Part shown: piece after piece, positions 27,001-35,800 of the stretch
Layout of the letters: each line of letters begins with the position of its first letter
How positions within the stretch are numbered: the first letter of the stretch is position 1
Source of the DNA: Flavobacterium sp. N502540
Lineage (GTDB): Bacteria; Bacteroidota; Bacteroidia; Flavobacteriales; Flavobacteriaceae
DNA: 64,000 nt
Reading direction: 5' to 3'
Assembly: GCF_025947365.1 (NCBI RefSeq)
Contig: NZ_CP110012.1
Coordinates: 5,022,001 to 5,086,000 of the forward strand
The notes under the pieces: generated by a model
Told to the model about the DNA's origin: nothing
Databases searched by the model: none
The model's input: the letters and a program-made list of their open reading frames with translations, nothing else
Position numbers and translations under genes: made by a program

Positions 27001-28441
27001 AAGAAATCTCTTGATGATCATCTATAAGTGCAATTTTATCGGGTGCTTTACCCGCTTGTTCTTCAAATAAATCGAGAACGGTCTGATCATTTGGATAAGC
27101 TTTTTTCGTATTATTGAATTCTAAAAGCAACTGAGATTTTTCATGAGCTGAAAGGTAACTTAATGACTTCAATTCTTTTTGGGAATCTGCTAAAACGGAA
27201 TCGATCAAATTTTCAAAGTGATTAACAATTCGGGAGATTTCAAAATCATCAAAATAATTTAGGTTATAATCAAAATCAATTCGGACATCTTCTGATGCAT
27301 CAAATTCTCTAATGTAAATTGCTAATGCAACTCTTTCAGATTGATGACTTAAAGGGATGACACTAGTACCGGTATTACAAAAATTATCAGAATAATTTTG
27401 TTTTTCATAAGAAAGGCTAATATTAAATAGTCTCTCTTTCCCGCTAAACAATTGAAGCTCCTTAATTAATTTTCCTAAAGGCAGGCGCTGATGCCTGTAA
27501 TCTTTTTTTAATTGATTTTTTATTTCAAGTACGAGACTTTCAAACGAAGTCTCTAAGTCTAATTGCATTCTTAAGGGAGATATCCCCATAAAAAGTCCTA
27601 CCGTTTTTTTTGATGTTGCTTTACTTCTGTTTAAAACCGGCAAACCAATTGCAAAATCATAGTTTTGCTGCTTTCTTCCAAAATAGGTATATAATATTCC
27701 CAAAATAACATGAAATACAGACGATTTGCACTGTATTGCCAATTCACTCAGTAGATTATATTTATCTCTTCCAATCGTTAATTCCTTTCTGCTGCTTTTA
27801 TTAGTTTGAGTAGCATTCCCTAATTTTTGAAATAAATTTTCGGGCAAATGTTTAAATTTTTCTGCCCAATAGTGTCTGTCTTCACTAAAAGATTCCGAAT
27901 CCTGGTAAACTGCATCTTCCTGAACAAAATCCTGATAACTAAAAGGATATACTGTTTTAACCTCGCCAAACTCTAAAATTTCATTGTAATTTTTTACCAA
28001 TCTCTGAAACATTAACGAAGTTCCCCATCCATCGGTAATGATATGATGATACACCGAAAATAAATAGTAAAAATCTTCTCGGATTTTTATTAAGGTAAAA
28101 ACATGCAGCAGCTTATTATCAAATAAATTAAATACTTTAGAGAATTCTTTTTCAATATAATAATCTGCTTCTTCTTCCGAATTTCTTTTTCCCGAAAAAT
28201 CAATAAAACCTAATTCTGAATTGTGGGTATCCAATATCTTAAATTCTACGTTCTCGTCGACTTTAGTTACTCTACCTCGGTAAGCATCATGTTGGTCTAT
28301 AAGAACAACATACGCTTTTTTTAACACCTCAGTATCTATAATACCCCTAATTTCAATTTTGGCTCCAATGTTATATATTGGCTCATTAGGATATAATAAT
28401 TGTTCGTAATATATATCCTGTTGTGGTAAGGTTAATTTCAT
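24005..28441 (-). CDS. nonribosomal peptide synthetase, C-A(Gly-like)-T-C
   Basis: About 1478 residues from the ATG at 28441 (an ATG at 28474 overlaps the exporter gene by 17 bases; homologous C domains start near 'MKLTLPQQDIYYEQL'). Positions are counted from 28474. C domain with HHIITDGWG near 140; A domain with 'YTSGSTGNPKG' near 612 and 'NMYGPTETT'; T domain 'FFAIGGHSLNS' near 992; a second, terminal C domain with HHIIMDG near 1182. The ten-residue code aligned by eye to GrsA is D-I-L-Q-L-G-M-I-W-K, close to the published glycine code DILQLGLIWK. There is no thioesterase at the end. The N-terminus has no TubC docking domain, unlike the other three NRPSs, so it may be a separate loading protein or the last module. 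Confidence 0.9.
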   Translation of the reverse strand: MKLTLPQQDIYYEQLLYPNEPIYNIGAKIEIRGIIDTEVLKKAYVVLIDQHDAYRGRVTKVDENVEFKILDTHNSELGFIDFSGKRNSEEEADYYIEKEFSKVFNLFDNKLLHVFTLIKIREDFYYLFSVYHHIITDGWGTSLMFQRLVKNYNEILEFGEVKTVYPFSYQDFVQEDAVYQDSESFSEDRHYWAEKFKHLPENLFQKLGNATQTNKSSRKELTIGRDKYNLLSELAIQCKSSVFHVILGILYTYFGRKQQNYDFAIGLPVLNRSKATSKKTVGLFMGISPLRMQLDLETSFESLVLEIKNQLKKDYRHQRLPLGKLIKELQLFSGKERLFNISLSYEKQNYSDNFCNTGTSVIPLSHQSERVALAIYIREFDASEDVRIDFDYNLNYFDDFEISRIVNHFENLIDSVLADSQKELKSLSYLSAHEKSQLLLEFNNTKKAYPNDQTVLDLFEEQAGKAPDKIALIDDHQEISYAKLNVLSNKIAAYLLSISEEHDKSPIAVLLDRSVNMIAVLLGILKSGRSYLPLDPNFPKDRLNYIIGNSKAQIIITEKKYTANGISAPVSLKLEEVLEEMECFDSSFKSKVSSDDAAYIIYTSGSTGNPKGVEIGHQSLVNFLTSIQQKPGVTPHDLLFSVTTYSFDISVLEFFAPLISGATVFLASQETLEDPNSVIKKIKEINPSIIQATPSFYQMLFHAGWEGDKTLKVLCGGDLLSDSLSEKLITGTFEVWNMYGPTETTIWSSMKKLQYPSQASTIGTPINNTQFYILDDFFNLQPVGVIGSIYIAGDGLAKGYYRNEVLTREKFIENPFEANTLLYETGDLGKWNIKGEIEFLGRKDNQIKIRGYRIEAGEIESKLNLISGIKDSVVIAKKGTQQDAILVAYIIKSSAEINIEKIISELKLVLPYYMIPGLIIPMEQFPLTPNNKIDRKALLEMEVYSGTEDNEFQAPNSELEKKLLKYWQEVLEINKPISKDVNFFAIGGHSLNSVRLIGLIAKELSFSVSFKTIFDYPTIETLAEYLEKLDPVYSVELVKSEYKEFYEVTPSQRNIWLASQKASISIAYNMFAAFSIEGNFELEKIEKAVNEIIKENEILRTNFVESGEGIYQKINAFSEVNFSIQTKNIEGLEVKDEVNKFRNTEFNLQNDLLIKLKILERKNNEYLLLFCTHHIIMDGLSLELFIKKIISNLGEKNNTNLKSSTETAFQFKDYSEWFNGYLKDNSFKNKLFWEKYLRNFHFKNSFERDFNLENDNRNGEEYFFELTEDVTNDLKKLVIDKKVTLYTVLIAVLKILIFKESNQTDICVGTVNSGRNRAEINDQIGMFAKTIVLRTPIEKNKTFLEIVKNVQRDLFEIEDYSDVPFEEIGKSVFDVMLVYQNPEFNFENIDDLKLTRYPVEGSYSRMPVVFNFYGSGKIVKGNVDFDRNLFDRESINAIVAKYNLILQEIIENPSQCVELMNIELELDKKDLYNFDFNF

Positions 28442-28457
28442 GTTTTTATTCTTTTGT

Positions 28458-30089
28458 CTAGTACCATAAAGCATCCTGAGCCAATTCCTTAGATGCGTTT
28501 ATATTGGTGTCTTTTATAATTTGTCCAAAATCGAATTTTAAAATTCGGTCTGCATACTTAAAATAGGCATCGTCATGAGTTACTGCAATTATTGTTTTTC
28601 CTTCTTTCTTTAGTTTGGGTACTAAATTTTCATAAAAATATTTTCTAAAATGCGGGTCCTGATCTGCTGCCCATTCGTCTAGAACCAAAATTGGTTTGTT
28701 TTCCAGAAGTGCAAAAATTAATGACATTCTTTTACTTTGCCCTTTCGAAAAACTTCTTCTGGCAGAATTCTCTTCGTCATCTGTAACTATTTTGTCCAAC
28801 TCCATTATTTTTAATAACTCTTTGTATTTCTCGTTGTCTTTTAAGCTGTAGTCATCATAATTCTGAGAAAAAATATGATTGTCTGTAAATACTGCCGAAA
28901 TTAGATTTTGAAGCTGCTGAGGATTATCTATTACTGTGTCATTTAAAACAATATCTCCTGCTGAAGATTGGTATAATCCAGTCAGGGTATTTATAAAAGT
29001 ACTTTTTCCGCTTCCGTTTCCACCAACGATAAAAACAGTTTCTCCTTTGTTGATCGAAAGATTAATTGGCCCCAAACTAAAACTTTTCTCTGTGACCCCG
29101 GATCCAAACCCAAACTGCATATTTTTAAATTCTAATGAATCGAACTCAACCGAATCTCTAACATTATTATTCTCAACATTTTCATTTTTAAAATCTTCCA
29201 GGAATGTTATAATTCTATTATTTGCTACCATAAATCTGGTATAAACATTCTGCATATTGATAAGATTATTAATAGGTCCACTGATAAATAATAAAATAAC
29301 AACATATGAAATCACATCATCTCTTTTAAGCAAATCCAGCTCAGGTAATACAAACAGAATTACACCAATAACAAGATACAAACCATATTGACTGATCAGA
29401 TTAATCGATAAAAAAGTATAGTTCACCTTAAAATCAAGTTCTTTTGCATGTTCTCTATTTATAACTAAATGATTGTTCATCAAATTGAATCTTCTCTGAA
29501 AATTAATTTTCAGCTCCTTAAATCCCTTGATTACATCATGAACATACTTATAATAATACTCATTATATTTTCTTAGTTCCACTACTTTCTTAGACATCGC
29601 ATTAATAACCAGAAAATATATACCGGCAATAAGCATCATAATAATGATAATAACAGTCGCTGAATAGACGGACAGGCTAAATAAATAAATGGTACAGAAC
29701 ACAAGCATCAACAAAGAATTAATGGTGTGCGTTATTACTTCCGGCAAAGAGGAGAAGGTTCTCAGATCCTCGATTACTGTATAAAAACGCTGCACTCCCA
29801 TTTTTTCCAACGTTATCAGCGGAGTATCCAATATTTTGCCAAATATCTTTTTTTCATTATTGTATAACATATCATAAGAGTGCTTGTTAAGCTTCTTCTG
29901 AAAAATAATATTTAACAAATAGGTATAAATCACAAACGATGCAAAAACGATTCCCATGTAAGTCGTTAAAAACTCCTGTTTACCAGAAACCACGTTGTTG
30001 ATAATATACAAGATTCCGAAACTCAAGATCGTATTGGGTACAGAGTAAAGAATTAGAAAAAGAATTTCTTTTATTGAGGTTTTAAGCAT
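28458..30089 (-). CDS. SyrD/PvdE-type cyclic-peptide ABC exporter
   Basis: A protein of 543 residues with a fused permease and ATPase. The N-terminal ~300 residues have about six membrane helices. The ATPase has Walker A 'GGNGSGKSTF', signature 'FSKGQSKR' (in place of LSGGQ), and Walker B followed by 'VLDEWAADQDPHFRK', the extended motif characteristic of the cyclic peptide exporter family (PvdE, SyrD). Its neighbours say it moves the NRPS product, or a precursor of it, across the inner membrane into the periplasm, where the anchored hydrolase at 21385-23325 would meet it. It starts 2 bases after the thioesterase gene. Confidence 0.9.
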   Translation of the reverse strand: MLKTSIKEILFLILYSVPNTILSFGILYIINNVVSGKQEFLTTYMGIVFASFVIYTYLLNIIFQKKLNKHSYDMLYNNEKKIFGKILDTPLITLEKMGVQRFYTVIEDLRTFSSLPEVITHTINSLLMLVFCTIYLFSLSVYSATVIIIIMMLIAGIYFLVINAMSKKVVELRKYNEYYYKYVHDVIKGFKELKINFQRRFNLMNNHLVINREHAKELDFKVNYTFLSINLISQYGLYLVIGVILFVLPELDLLKRDDVISYVVILLFISGPINNLINMQNVYTRFMVANNRIITFLEDFKNENVENNNVRDSVEFDSLEFKNMQFGFGSGVTEKSFSLGPINLSINKGETVFIVGGNGSGKSTFINTLTGLYQSSAGDIVLNDTVIDNPQQLQNLISAVFTDNHIFSQNYDDYSLKDNEKYKELLKIMELDKIVTDDEENSARRSFSKGQSKRMSLIFALLENKPILVLDEWAADQDPHFRKYFYENLVPKLKKEGKTIIAVTHDDAYFKYADRILKFDFGQIIKDTNINASKELAQDALWY

Positions 30090-30091
30090 AA

Positions 30092-30781
30092 TTAATTGCT
30101 GCTTTTTTGAGTTTGACTTCTGAAATAATTGGTAAAAAAATCGATATGATTAAAAATAAAAAAGTGGTTTCCTTTCAAACGTGTTAAGGTAACCGGACCA
30201 TTGGTTTCATCGCGCCACCCAATGATTTCTTCTTCTGTAATTTGTTCTTCTGAGCCATAGAAAACATCAATTGGTACTGAAAGTTTTTCTTTCTTAACAT
30301 AGTTATAATTTTCGATGGCAGTAAAATCGGCTTTCAAAATTGGCGTATAAAACTCGATTAATTCTTTGTAATTCATTAAGTCGTCAGGGACGCCGCCTAA
30401 TTTTACAACTTCTTCCCAAAATAAATTATCTGATAAATGAGAAAGCTGACTCTCTCTCTTTATTGCCGGGGGCTTCTTACCGCTTATTACTAATTTAACC
30501 GGTAACAACAATCCTAATTCTTGTATTCTTTGACAAATCATATACCCTATGAGGGCTCCCATGCTGTGTCCGTAAATTATATATTCCTGGCACTCCTCTA
30601 TTTTGTTTATCACTTTTGGAAGTAAATCTTCAATGAGTGAATCTATATTAAGTTGTAATGCCTCATTTAGTCTCATACCTCTGCCCGGATATTCAATAAC
30701 ATTAAAATGTGCCAGATTTTGAGAAAATTCTTTGAAAGAATACTTATTGCCTCCTGCAAAGGAGAATGTTAAAATTTTCAT
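30092..30781 (-). CDS. type II thioesterase
   Basis: A protein of 229 residues of the stand-alone thioesterase family that removes wrong or stalled acyl groups from carrier domains. Seen: 'LTFSFAGGNKYSF' at the N-terminus, 'YPGRGMRLNE', the nucleophile 'YGHSMGALIGY', and a catalytic His in 'KGNHFFIFNH'. An Asp is expected in the 'VFYGSEEQI' region, where the sequence has Glu/Ser rather than the common D; this position should be checked. Because no NRPS here has a built-in thioesterase, this enzyme could also take part in product release. Confidence 0.88.
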   Translation of the reverse strand: MKILTFSFAGGNKYSFKEFSQNLAHFNVIEYPGRGMRLNEALQLNIDSLIEDLLPKVINKIEECQEYIIYGHSMGALIGYMICQRIQELGLLLPVKLVISGKKPPAIKRESQLSHLSDNLFWEEVVKLGGVPDDLMNYKELIEFYTPILKADFTAIENYNYVKKEKLSVPIDVFYGSEEQITEEEIIGWRDETNGPVTLTRLKGNHFFIFNHIDFFTNYFRSQTQKSSN

Positions 30782-30877
30782 TTTTTTTATTTATCAGTTG
30801 TAGCTATTCTTTTTTAATAATGTCTGTATAAAAATGAAAATCATTTATCAGATAAAGTGATTTAAAATAGTAACCCT

Positions 30878-31633
30878 CTATAAAGAAGATATTAAACTTG
30901 ATGTGTTATTGGTTAGTTTTTCTTCTAAATCAATTAAACAATTAAAAAGATCATCAAATGAATTGATTACAAAATATTCATTTTGCAATTCGAAACTATT
31001 GAACGTCGTCTTAAAAATATGATCAATATCAAATGGATACTTTGGTGTATTTGGATCATTCACTTTTACCATTTCTTCTGCAGATGTTATTACAGCTCCT
31101 CCATAAAATTTAAATACTCCATCTTCATTGATTAAACCCGTTTCATATGTAAACCAATAAATTCTGCTTAGCAAAACCATTGCCTCCTCATTTTCAATAT
31201 ATTTAGTTGCAATTGAACTAAATACGGTAAGAAACTCTACAAATTTTTCGTTTGTTAACAATGGCAGATGTCCGCATACATCATGAAAAATATCGGGTTG
31301 TTCGCTAAAATCAATTTCGAAAGGTTTTCTAATTGCAGCGGTTACCGGATATATTTTTTGGGTTAACATTTCAAAAAAATCAATTGGAGGAAGTAGCCCG
31401 GATACAGGTAAAAGAGTCCATCCCGAAATATTTTTCAAACGATCACTCACGTCTTCGATTCTTTCAATTTTTGTTTTACTAAGTTCTAATTTTGTAAATC
31501 CGTCAAGATATTCTTTGCATACTAACTTATTATGCAGTTCTTCTTGTCTTTTGTACAGTAATGCCCAGGTATGGTGATCTTCAGCCAAATATCCTTCGTA
31601 ATTTTGATCGATAACGTAATCTTTAATTTTCAT
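30878..31633 (-). CDS. phenylalanine-hydroxylase-like aromatic amino acid monooxygenase
   Basis: A protein of 251 residues, the size of bacterial pterin-dependent phenylalanine hydroxylases. The iron ligands are visible: two His in 'QPDIFHDVCGHLPLL' and a Glu in 'YWFTYETGLI' (the usual form is TVEFGL, so Tyr and Thr replace Val and Phe beside the ligand). Other matches are 'SGLLPPIDFFEML' and 'YPVTAAIRKP'. The reaction would be ring hydroxylation of free Phe to Tyr; a meta-hydroxylase such as PacX of the pacidamycin pathway is an alternative. In this cluster it would supply the residue taken by the aromatic-type A domains. Confidence 0.85.
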   Translation of the reverse strand: MKIKDYVIDQNYEGYLAEDHHTWALLYKRQEELHNKLVCKEYLDGFTKLELSKTKIERIEDVSDRLKNISGWTLLPVSGLLPPIDFFEMLTQKIYPVTAAIRKPFEIDFSEQPDIFHDVCGHLPLLTNEKFVEFLTVFSSIATKYIENEEAMVLLSRIYWFTYETGLINEDGVFKFYGGAVITSAEEMVKVNDPNTPKYPFDIDHIFKTTFNSFELQNEYFVINSFDDLFNCLIDLEEKLTNNTSSLISSL

Positions 31634-31749
31634 AGTATTTTTTTTAAAATTTTAATTTGAGCCTTACTTTTAATTGGATATGTTGTTTATTAAATGATGT
31701 TAATTAGGTTTTAAACAACGGTGTTTTTAGGAGAAAAACTTCCCTAATT

Positions 31750-32835
31750 TTATTTCAATTTGAACATCGAAATCGTATGGTATGCATCAGGGCCTGTGTT
31801 TTTTACACCTGGGAAAGTGTCATAATTTACCACTAATAAATTCCCTTTGTAGATAATCGTTTCACAGGGATTGTCCAGCTGACCGTCTGCACCATCTGAA
31901 TTATCATTTTCCCATATTAATGATATTGTATTTGTATTTAAGTCCAATTGATGAACACTATTGTTATCATAATTGGCAATAAAAATCGAATTCCTCGTTT
32001 CATCATAGAAAAAACCATCACAGCACTTTAATTTATCCGAATCAAATACTACTTCTTTTGATTTTACTTTACCGTCTTTAGTTAGTGTAAATTTTGTAAT
32101 TACTCCATCTCCAAAATTTCCAGCATACAAATTGCCTTTTTTGTCGAATGCAATTCCATCGATTCCTATTGTTCTTTTTGTCACTTCGGGTTTTAATGTA
32201 AATGAACTTAGCAGGTAATCTTTTTTATTTTCAGGGGTTAGAATTATCTTCTTTTTATTTAATTCTTTTAAGGAAAAACTATAAATTCCACTCATCCTTC
32301 TGTCTGCAAACAAAGCATCAGTTATATACGCTCTCCCATTATACCATCTTATGGCTTCCCCAAAATTTAAGCCTTCCAATACAACTTCTGCATGTTTAGG
32401 TTTTCCGTTTTCAACAACAATTCTTATCAATCTGGAAAAGTTTTCCTTTTCTGCAAAAAACTGGTTATCGACTACATATAAATTGCCGTCCGGGCCAAAC
32501 TCCATTCCCATTGGATGTACTCTGTTTGTAATAGGATGAAGCGGCAATTTATCGAACCATGTTACGGGTTGATCATTTTTATCAAAAGTCAAAATTTTAC
32601 TGCCATGTACTTCAAACGTGGTAGGGTTCGTAATCGATAAAAAAAGATTTCCTTTCTTATCTATTGCCATTCCGTCCGGAGTTGCACAACTTTCACCTAA
32701 ATCTGCAAATAATGTTGGTTTTATTGTATTTGCATGATCCTTATAAATAATCTTCTCCCCTTTTTCCTGTGCCAATAGAATTAGAGAATTTACTATTAAA
32801 ACTATTGTAATTACATTTCTAAATTTTAAATCCAT
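31750..32835 (-). CDS. exported SMP-30/gluconolactonase-like beta-propeller protein
   Basis: A protein of 361 residues with a signal peptide ('VITIVLIVNSLILLAQ'). The rest is a six-bladed propeller of the SMP-30/NHL type with repeated 'D-G-x-A-x-D-x-x-G-N-L' blades: 'PDGMAIDKKGNLFLS', 'GMEFGPDGNLYVVDN', 'IDGIAFDKKGNLYAGN'. Family members hydrolyse lactones or bind sugars and peptides. In this cluster it would act in the periplasm on the exported product, or protect the producer; this is inference from location only. It sits 31 bases downstream of the NRPS at 32867 and clearly belongs to the operon. Confidence 0.75.
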   Translation of the reverse strand: MDLKFRNVITIVLIVNSLILLAQEKGEKIIYKDHANTIKPTLFADLGESCATPDGMAIDKKGNLFLSITNPTTFEVHGSKILTFDKNDQPVTWFDKLPLHPITNRVHPMGMEFGPDGNLYVVDNQFFAEKENFSRLIRIVVENGKPKHAEVVLEGLNFGEAIRWYNGRAYITDALFADRRMSGIYSFSLKELNKKKIILTPENKKDYLLSSFTLKPEVTKRTIGIDGIAFDKKGNLYAGNFGDGVITKFTLTKDGKVKSKEVVFDSDKLKCCDGFFYDETRNSIFIANYDNNSVHQLDLNTNTISLIWENDNSDGADGQLDNPCETIIYKGNLLVVNYDTFPGVKNTGPDAYHTISMFKLK

Positions 32836-32866
32836 TATATTTTTATTTATTTAATGATACCTTGTT

Positions 32867-35800
32867 TTATATTGCTGCAGCGAGCTGATTAATGTATTCT
32901 GCCAAAATTTCGTGACTCATACTCTCGGAGAAAAATGCCTGATCATAATCAAGAACAATACTCACCTGATCTTCATCATTTGGATTTATACCAACCCTGA
33001 CATTAAGTGGATAATGATAATAATCAATAGAGAACTCATTAATTAATGTTGGGAAATCTTCTGTTATTTGTGGTGTATCAGTATTTTTCGAGTTATGAAA
33101 ATGTGTAAAATTGAAGCTTATAAAGCTATGATCCGAAGCGAGCTTTTCTTTTATTACCTGTGCGGAAAATTTAGAAAACTCATCCATTTTATTTAGCTTA
33201 TTCTGGATGCTTTTATTATCTAAAGATGATGCTGAATCAACGCAAAACGGCAAAATATTCCAGAACAGTCCTATGGCATTCAACCCATTAACAAGATCGT
33301 CGGATCTACCGTTAAGCACCACTCCAACTGATAAATTTTTAGTATTCAAAAATTTTCTGAAAGTTTCAATACAGGATTTAAAATAAATCGCTTTGAGAGA
33401 AGTTTTATCGGTCAATACCTGTTCTCTAATTTTTTGCAGTACTTCTTTAGGCACAGTCATACTATTTGTCGAATATCCTGCTAAAGTATCTGTGTTTTCT
33501 TCCAACTTAAAGGGTTTCCAGTTTTGCAGTTCATTGTGCCAGAAATCAATTGCATCCTTAGATTTTGTTACCTTATTACTTAAAATTACATGCTCAATCG
33601 AGGCATTTGGCGATACCGTAAAATCTACCGTTCTGTCAGCTTTAAAACTCATATAAAAATCCAACAATTCTTTTTTGAATACTGCTCCTCCCCAACCATC
33701 TAATAGTGCATGATGAGCTGAAAACATTAATTCAAAAGAATCTTCTGCAAGTTTGAATATTCTAAATCGTGATGCTAAAGTTTGTGTGTCATTAATTTTA
33801 AATTGAGCCTCAATATCTTCTCTTATGGTATTTTTGATAAATACGCGCTGCTCTGCTTCTGAAAGATCAGAAAGATCTTTTTCTATACTATTTGCTGTTT
33901 GATTTTTTTTAACCAATTGGCAAATAGTACCATTGTCTGTTCTTATAAAACCCGAACGTAAAGCATAGTGTTTTTTCTGAATCGCGTCTATAGCACTTTT
34001 TAAAGCATTTAATGAAAAAGAATTATCGGTAAAAGTCCAGGAGAATAATGGATGGTAAATTCCTTTACGGATAACATCCTTTTCATATTCCTCGATAAGA
34101 ATTCTCTGCATGTCGGAAACCTGAAAGATATCTTCGATGTCCACATCTGAATTAAGCAGCTGTAAGCTCTCTACAGTAAACCCTTTGTAAGTTAAATCGA
34201 CAGGTGTGATATTTTTGCTTTCATCTGTTGATAGCTTTAAAATTAATTCGTTCAGATTTTCTTTAAATTTTGCGAGCAAATTTGCTATGGTTTCTTCTAT
34301 ATACTGCTCATTGCTGTAATCAATTGAAAGTTCCAAGCATCCGTTTACAACCATTCCCGAAACATCCATAAGAGACTCTCTTTCCATGGTTTTAGGGAAC
34401 GGCATCCCATGATGATCTCCTGAAAAATCAAACAAATTTTCTCCATTATTACCTTGAACTCCTGAACCAAAATCACCAAAATAATTGAATGTAATTTGTG
34501 GCTCCAACTCATACTTTTTACCAGAAATGTGCTTCAGAACACCATATCCTAAACCTTTGTTAGGTATGCGATGCAAATATTCTTTCACTTGTATAAGTTG
34601 ACGAATTTTATCTTCTTTGTAGGAAACATCCAAAACAATTGGAAACATTGTTGTAAACCAGCCAACAGTTCGAGATACATCCATGTTTGCGCCTATGTAC
34701 TCGCGACCATGTCCTTCCAGATTAATTGAAACCGTGTTTAAGTTAAATAAATCACTCATAGCGGCCGCAAAGCTGGTTATTAAGATATCATTTACATTTG
34801 TATTATAGGTCTTGGAACATTTTGTGAGCAAAGCCTGAGTAGTTGTTTCATCTAATTTAAATGAAAGTGTAGTTGTATTTTCATAGGTGTTACTTCCATT
34901 TTCAATATCCATAGGTAATTTATGAACCTGTATGGATTCCTGTAATGACCAGTATTTTTCTTCCTCTTTTAGTATCTCACTATTAGAATATTCTACTTGC
35001 TTCTCCATCCAAAATTTAAATGAGTCTGTTTTAGCCGGCAGAGATAAACTTACGTTTCTTAAACATTGCTCATAAAGCGCAGAAAAATCTTCAAAGAGTA
35101 CTCGCCATGAAACCGCATCTATAATAAGATGATGTGCTATCATCAAAAGTCGGTCACATTCTTTATTGCGAAATAAACAAACTCTAAACAAAGGGCCTTT
35201 TTCTAAATCAAAACCAGATTGTAAGCGATCACAATGTTCTAAAAATTCATTTTCATCTTCAATATTAATTACATCTACCGGACATCCCTGATCGAAACCT
35301 TTGTTGATTTGAGAATATCCATTTGCATTTGCAGGATAATGCATTCTAAGCGCATCATGATGCTCAAAAATCTTGTCAAAAACTTCTTTTAGATGCTTCT
35401 CTATTATTCGTTCCTTCGCGACTAACAATACTGACTGATTAAAATGATTTTTTACAGGTTTATCACTTTGAAAAAAAGAATGTTGGATAGGACTTAAAGG
35501 GATATTTCCTTCTATGATTTCCTGATCTTTTGTAGCTGTAACAATCTGAATCTTTCCTATCAGGTCTTCGATTACCGGGTGTGCCAAAACTTCCTGGATT
35601 GATATTGTATAACCTAACTGCTTGATTTTTCCAACAATTTGAATTGCTTTAATAGAGTCTCCACCAGAGACAAAAAAGTCACTTTTAACCCCAATATCTT
35701 CTTTTTTTAAAACCTCCTGATATACTTTCAATAACTGCTGTTCGGTTTCATTTCTGGCTGAAATATATTCGATCCCTGCTTCCATTCTCGATTCATCAGG

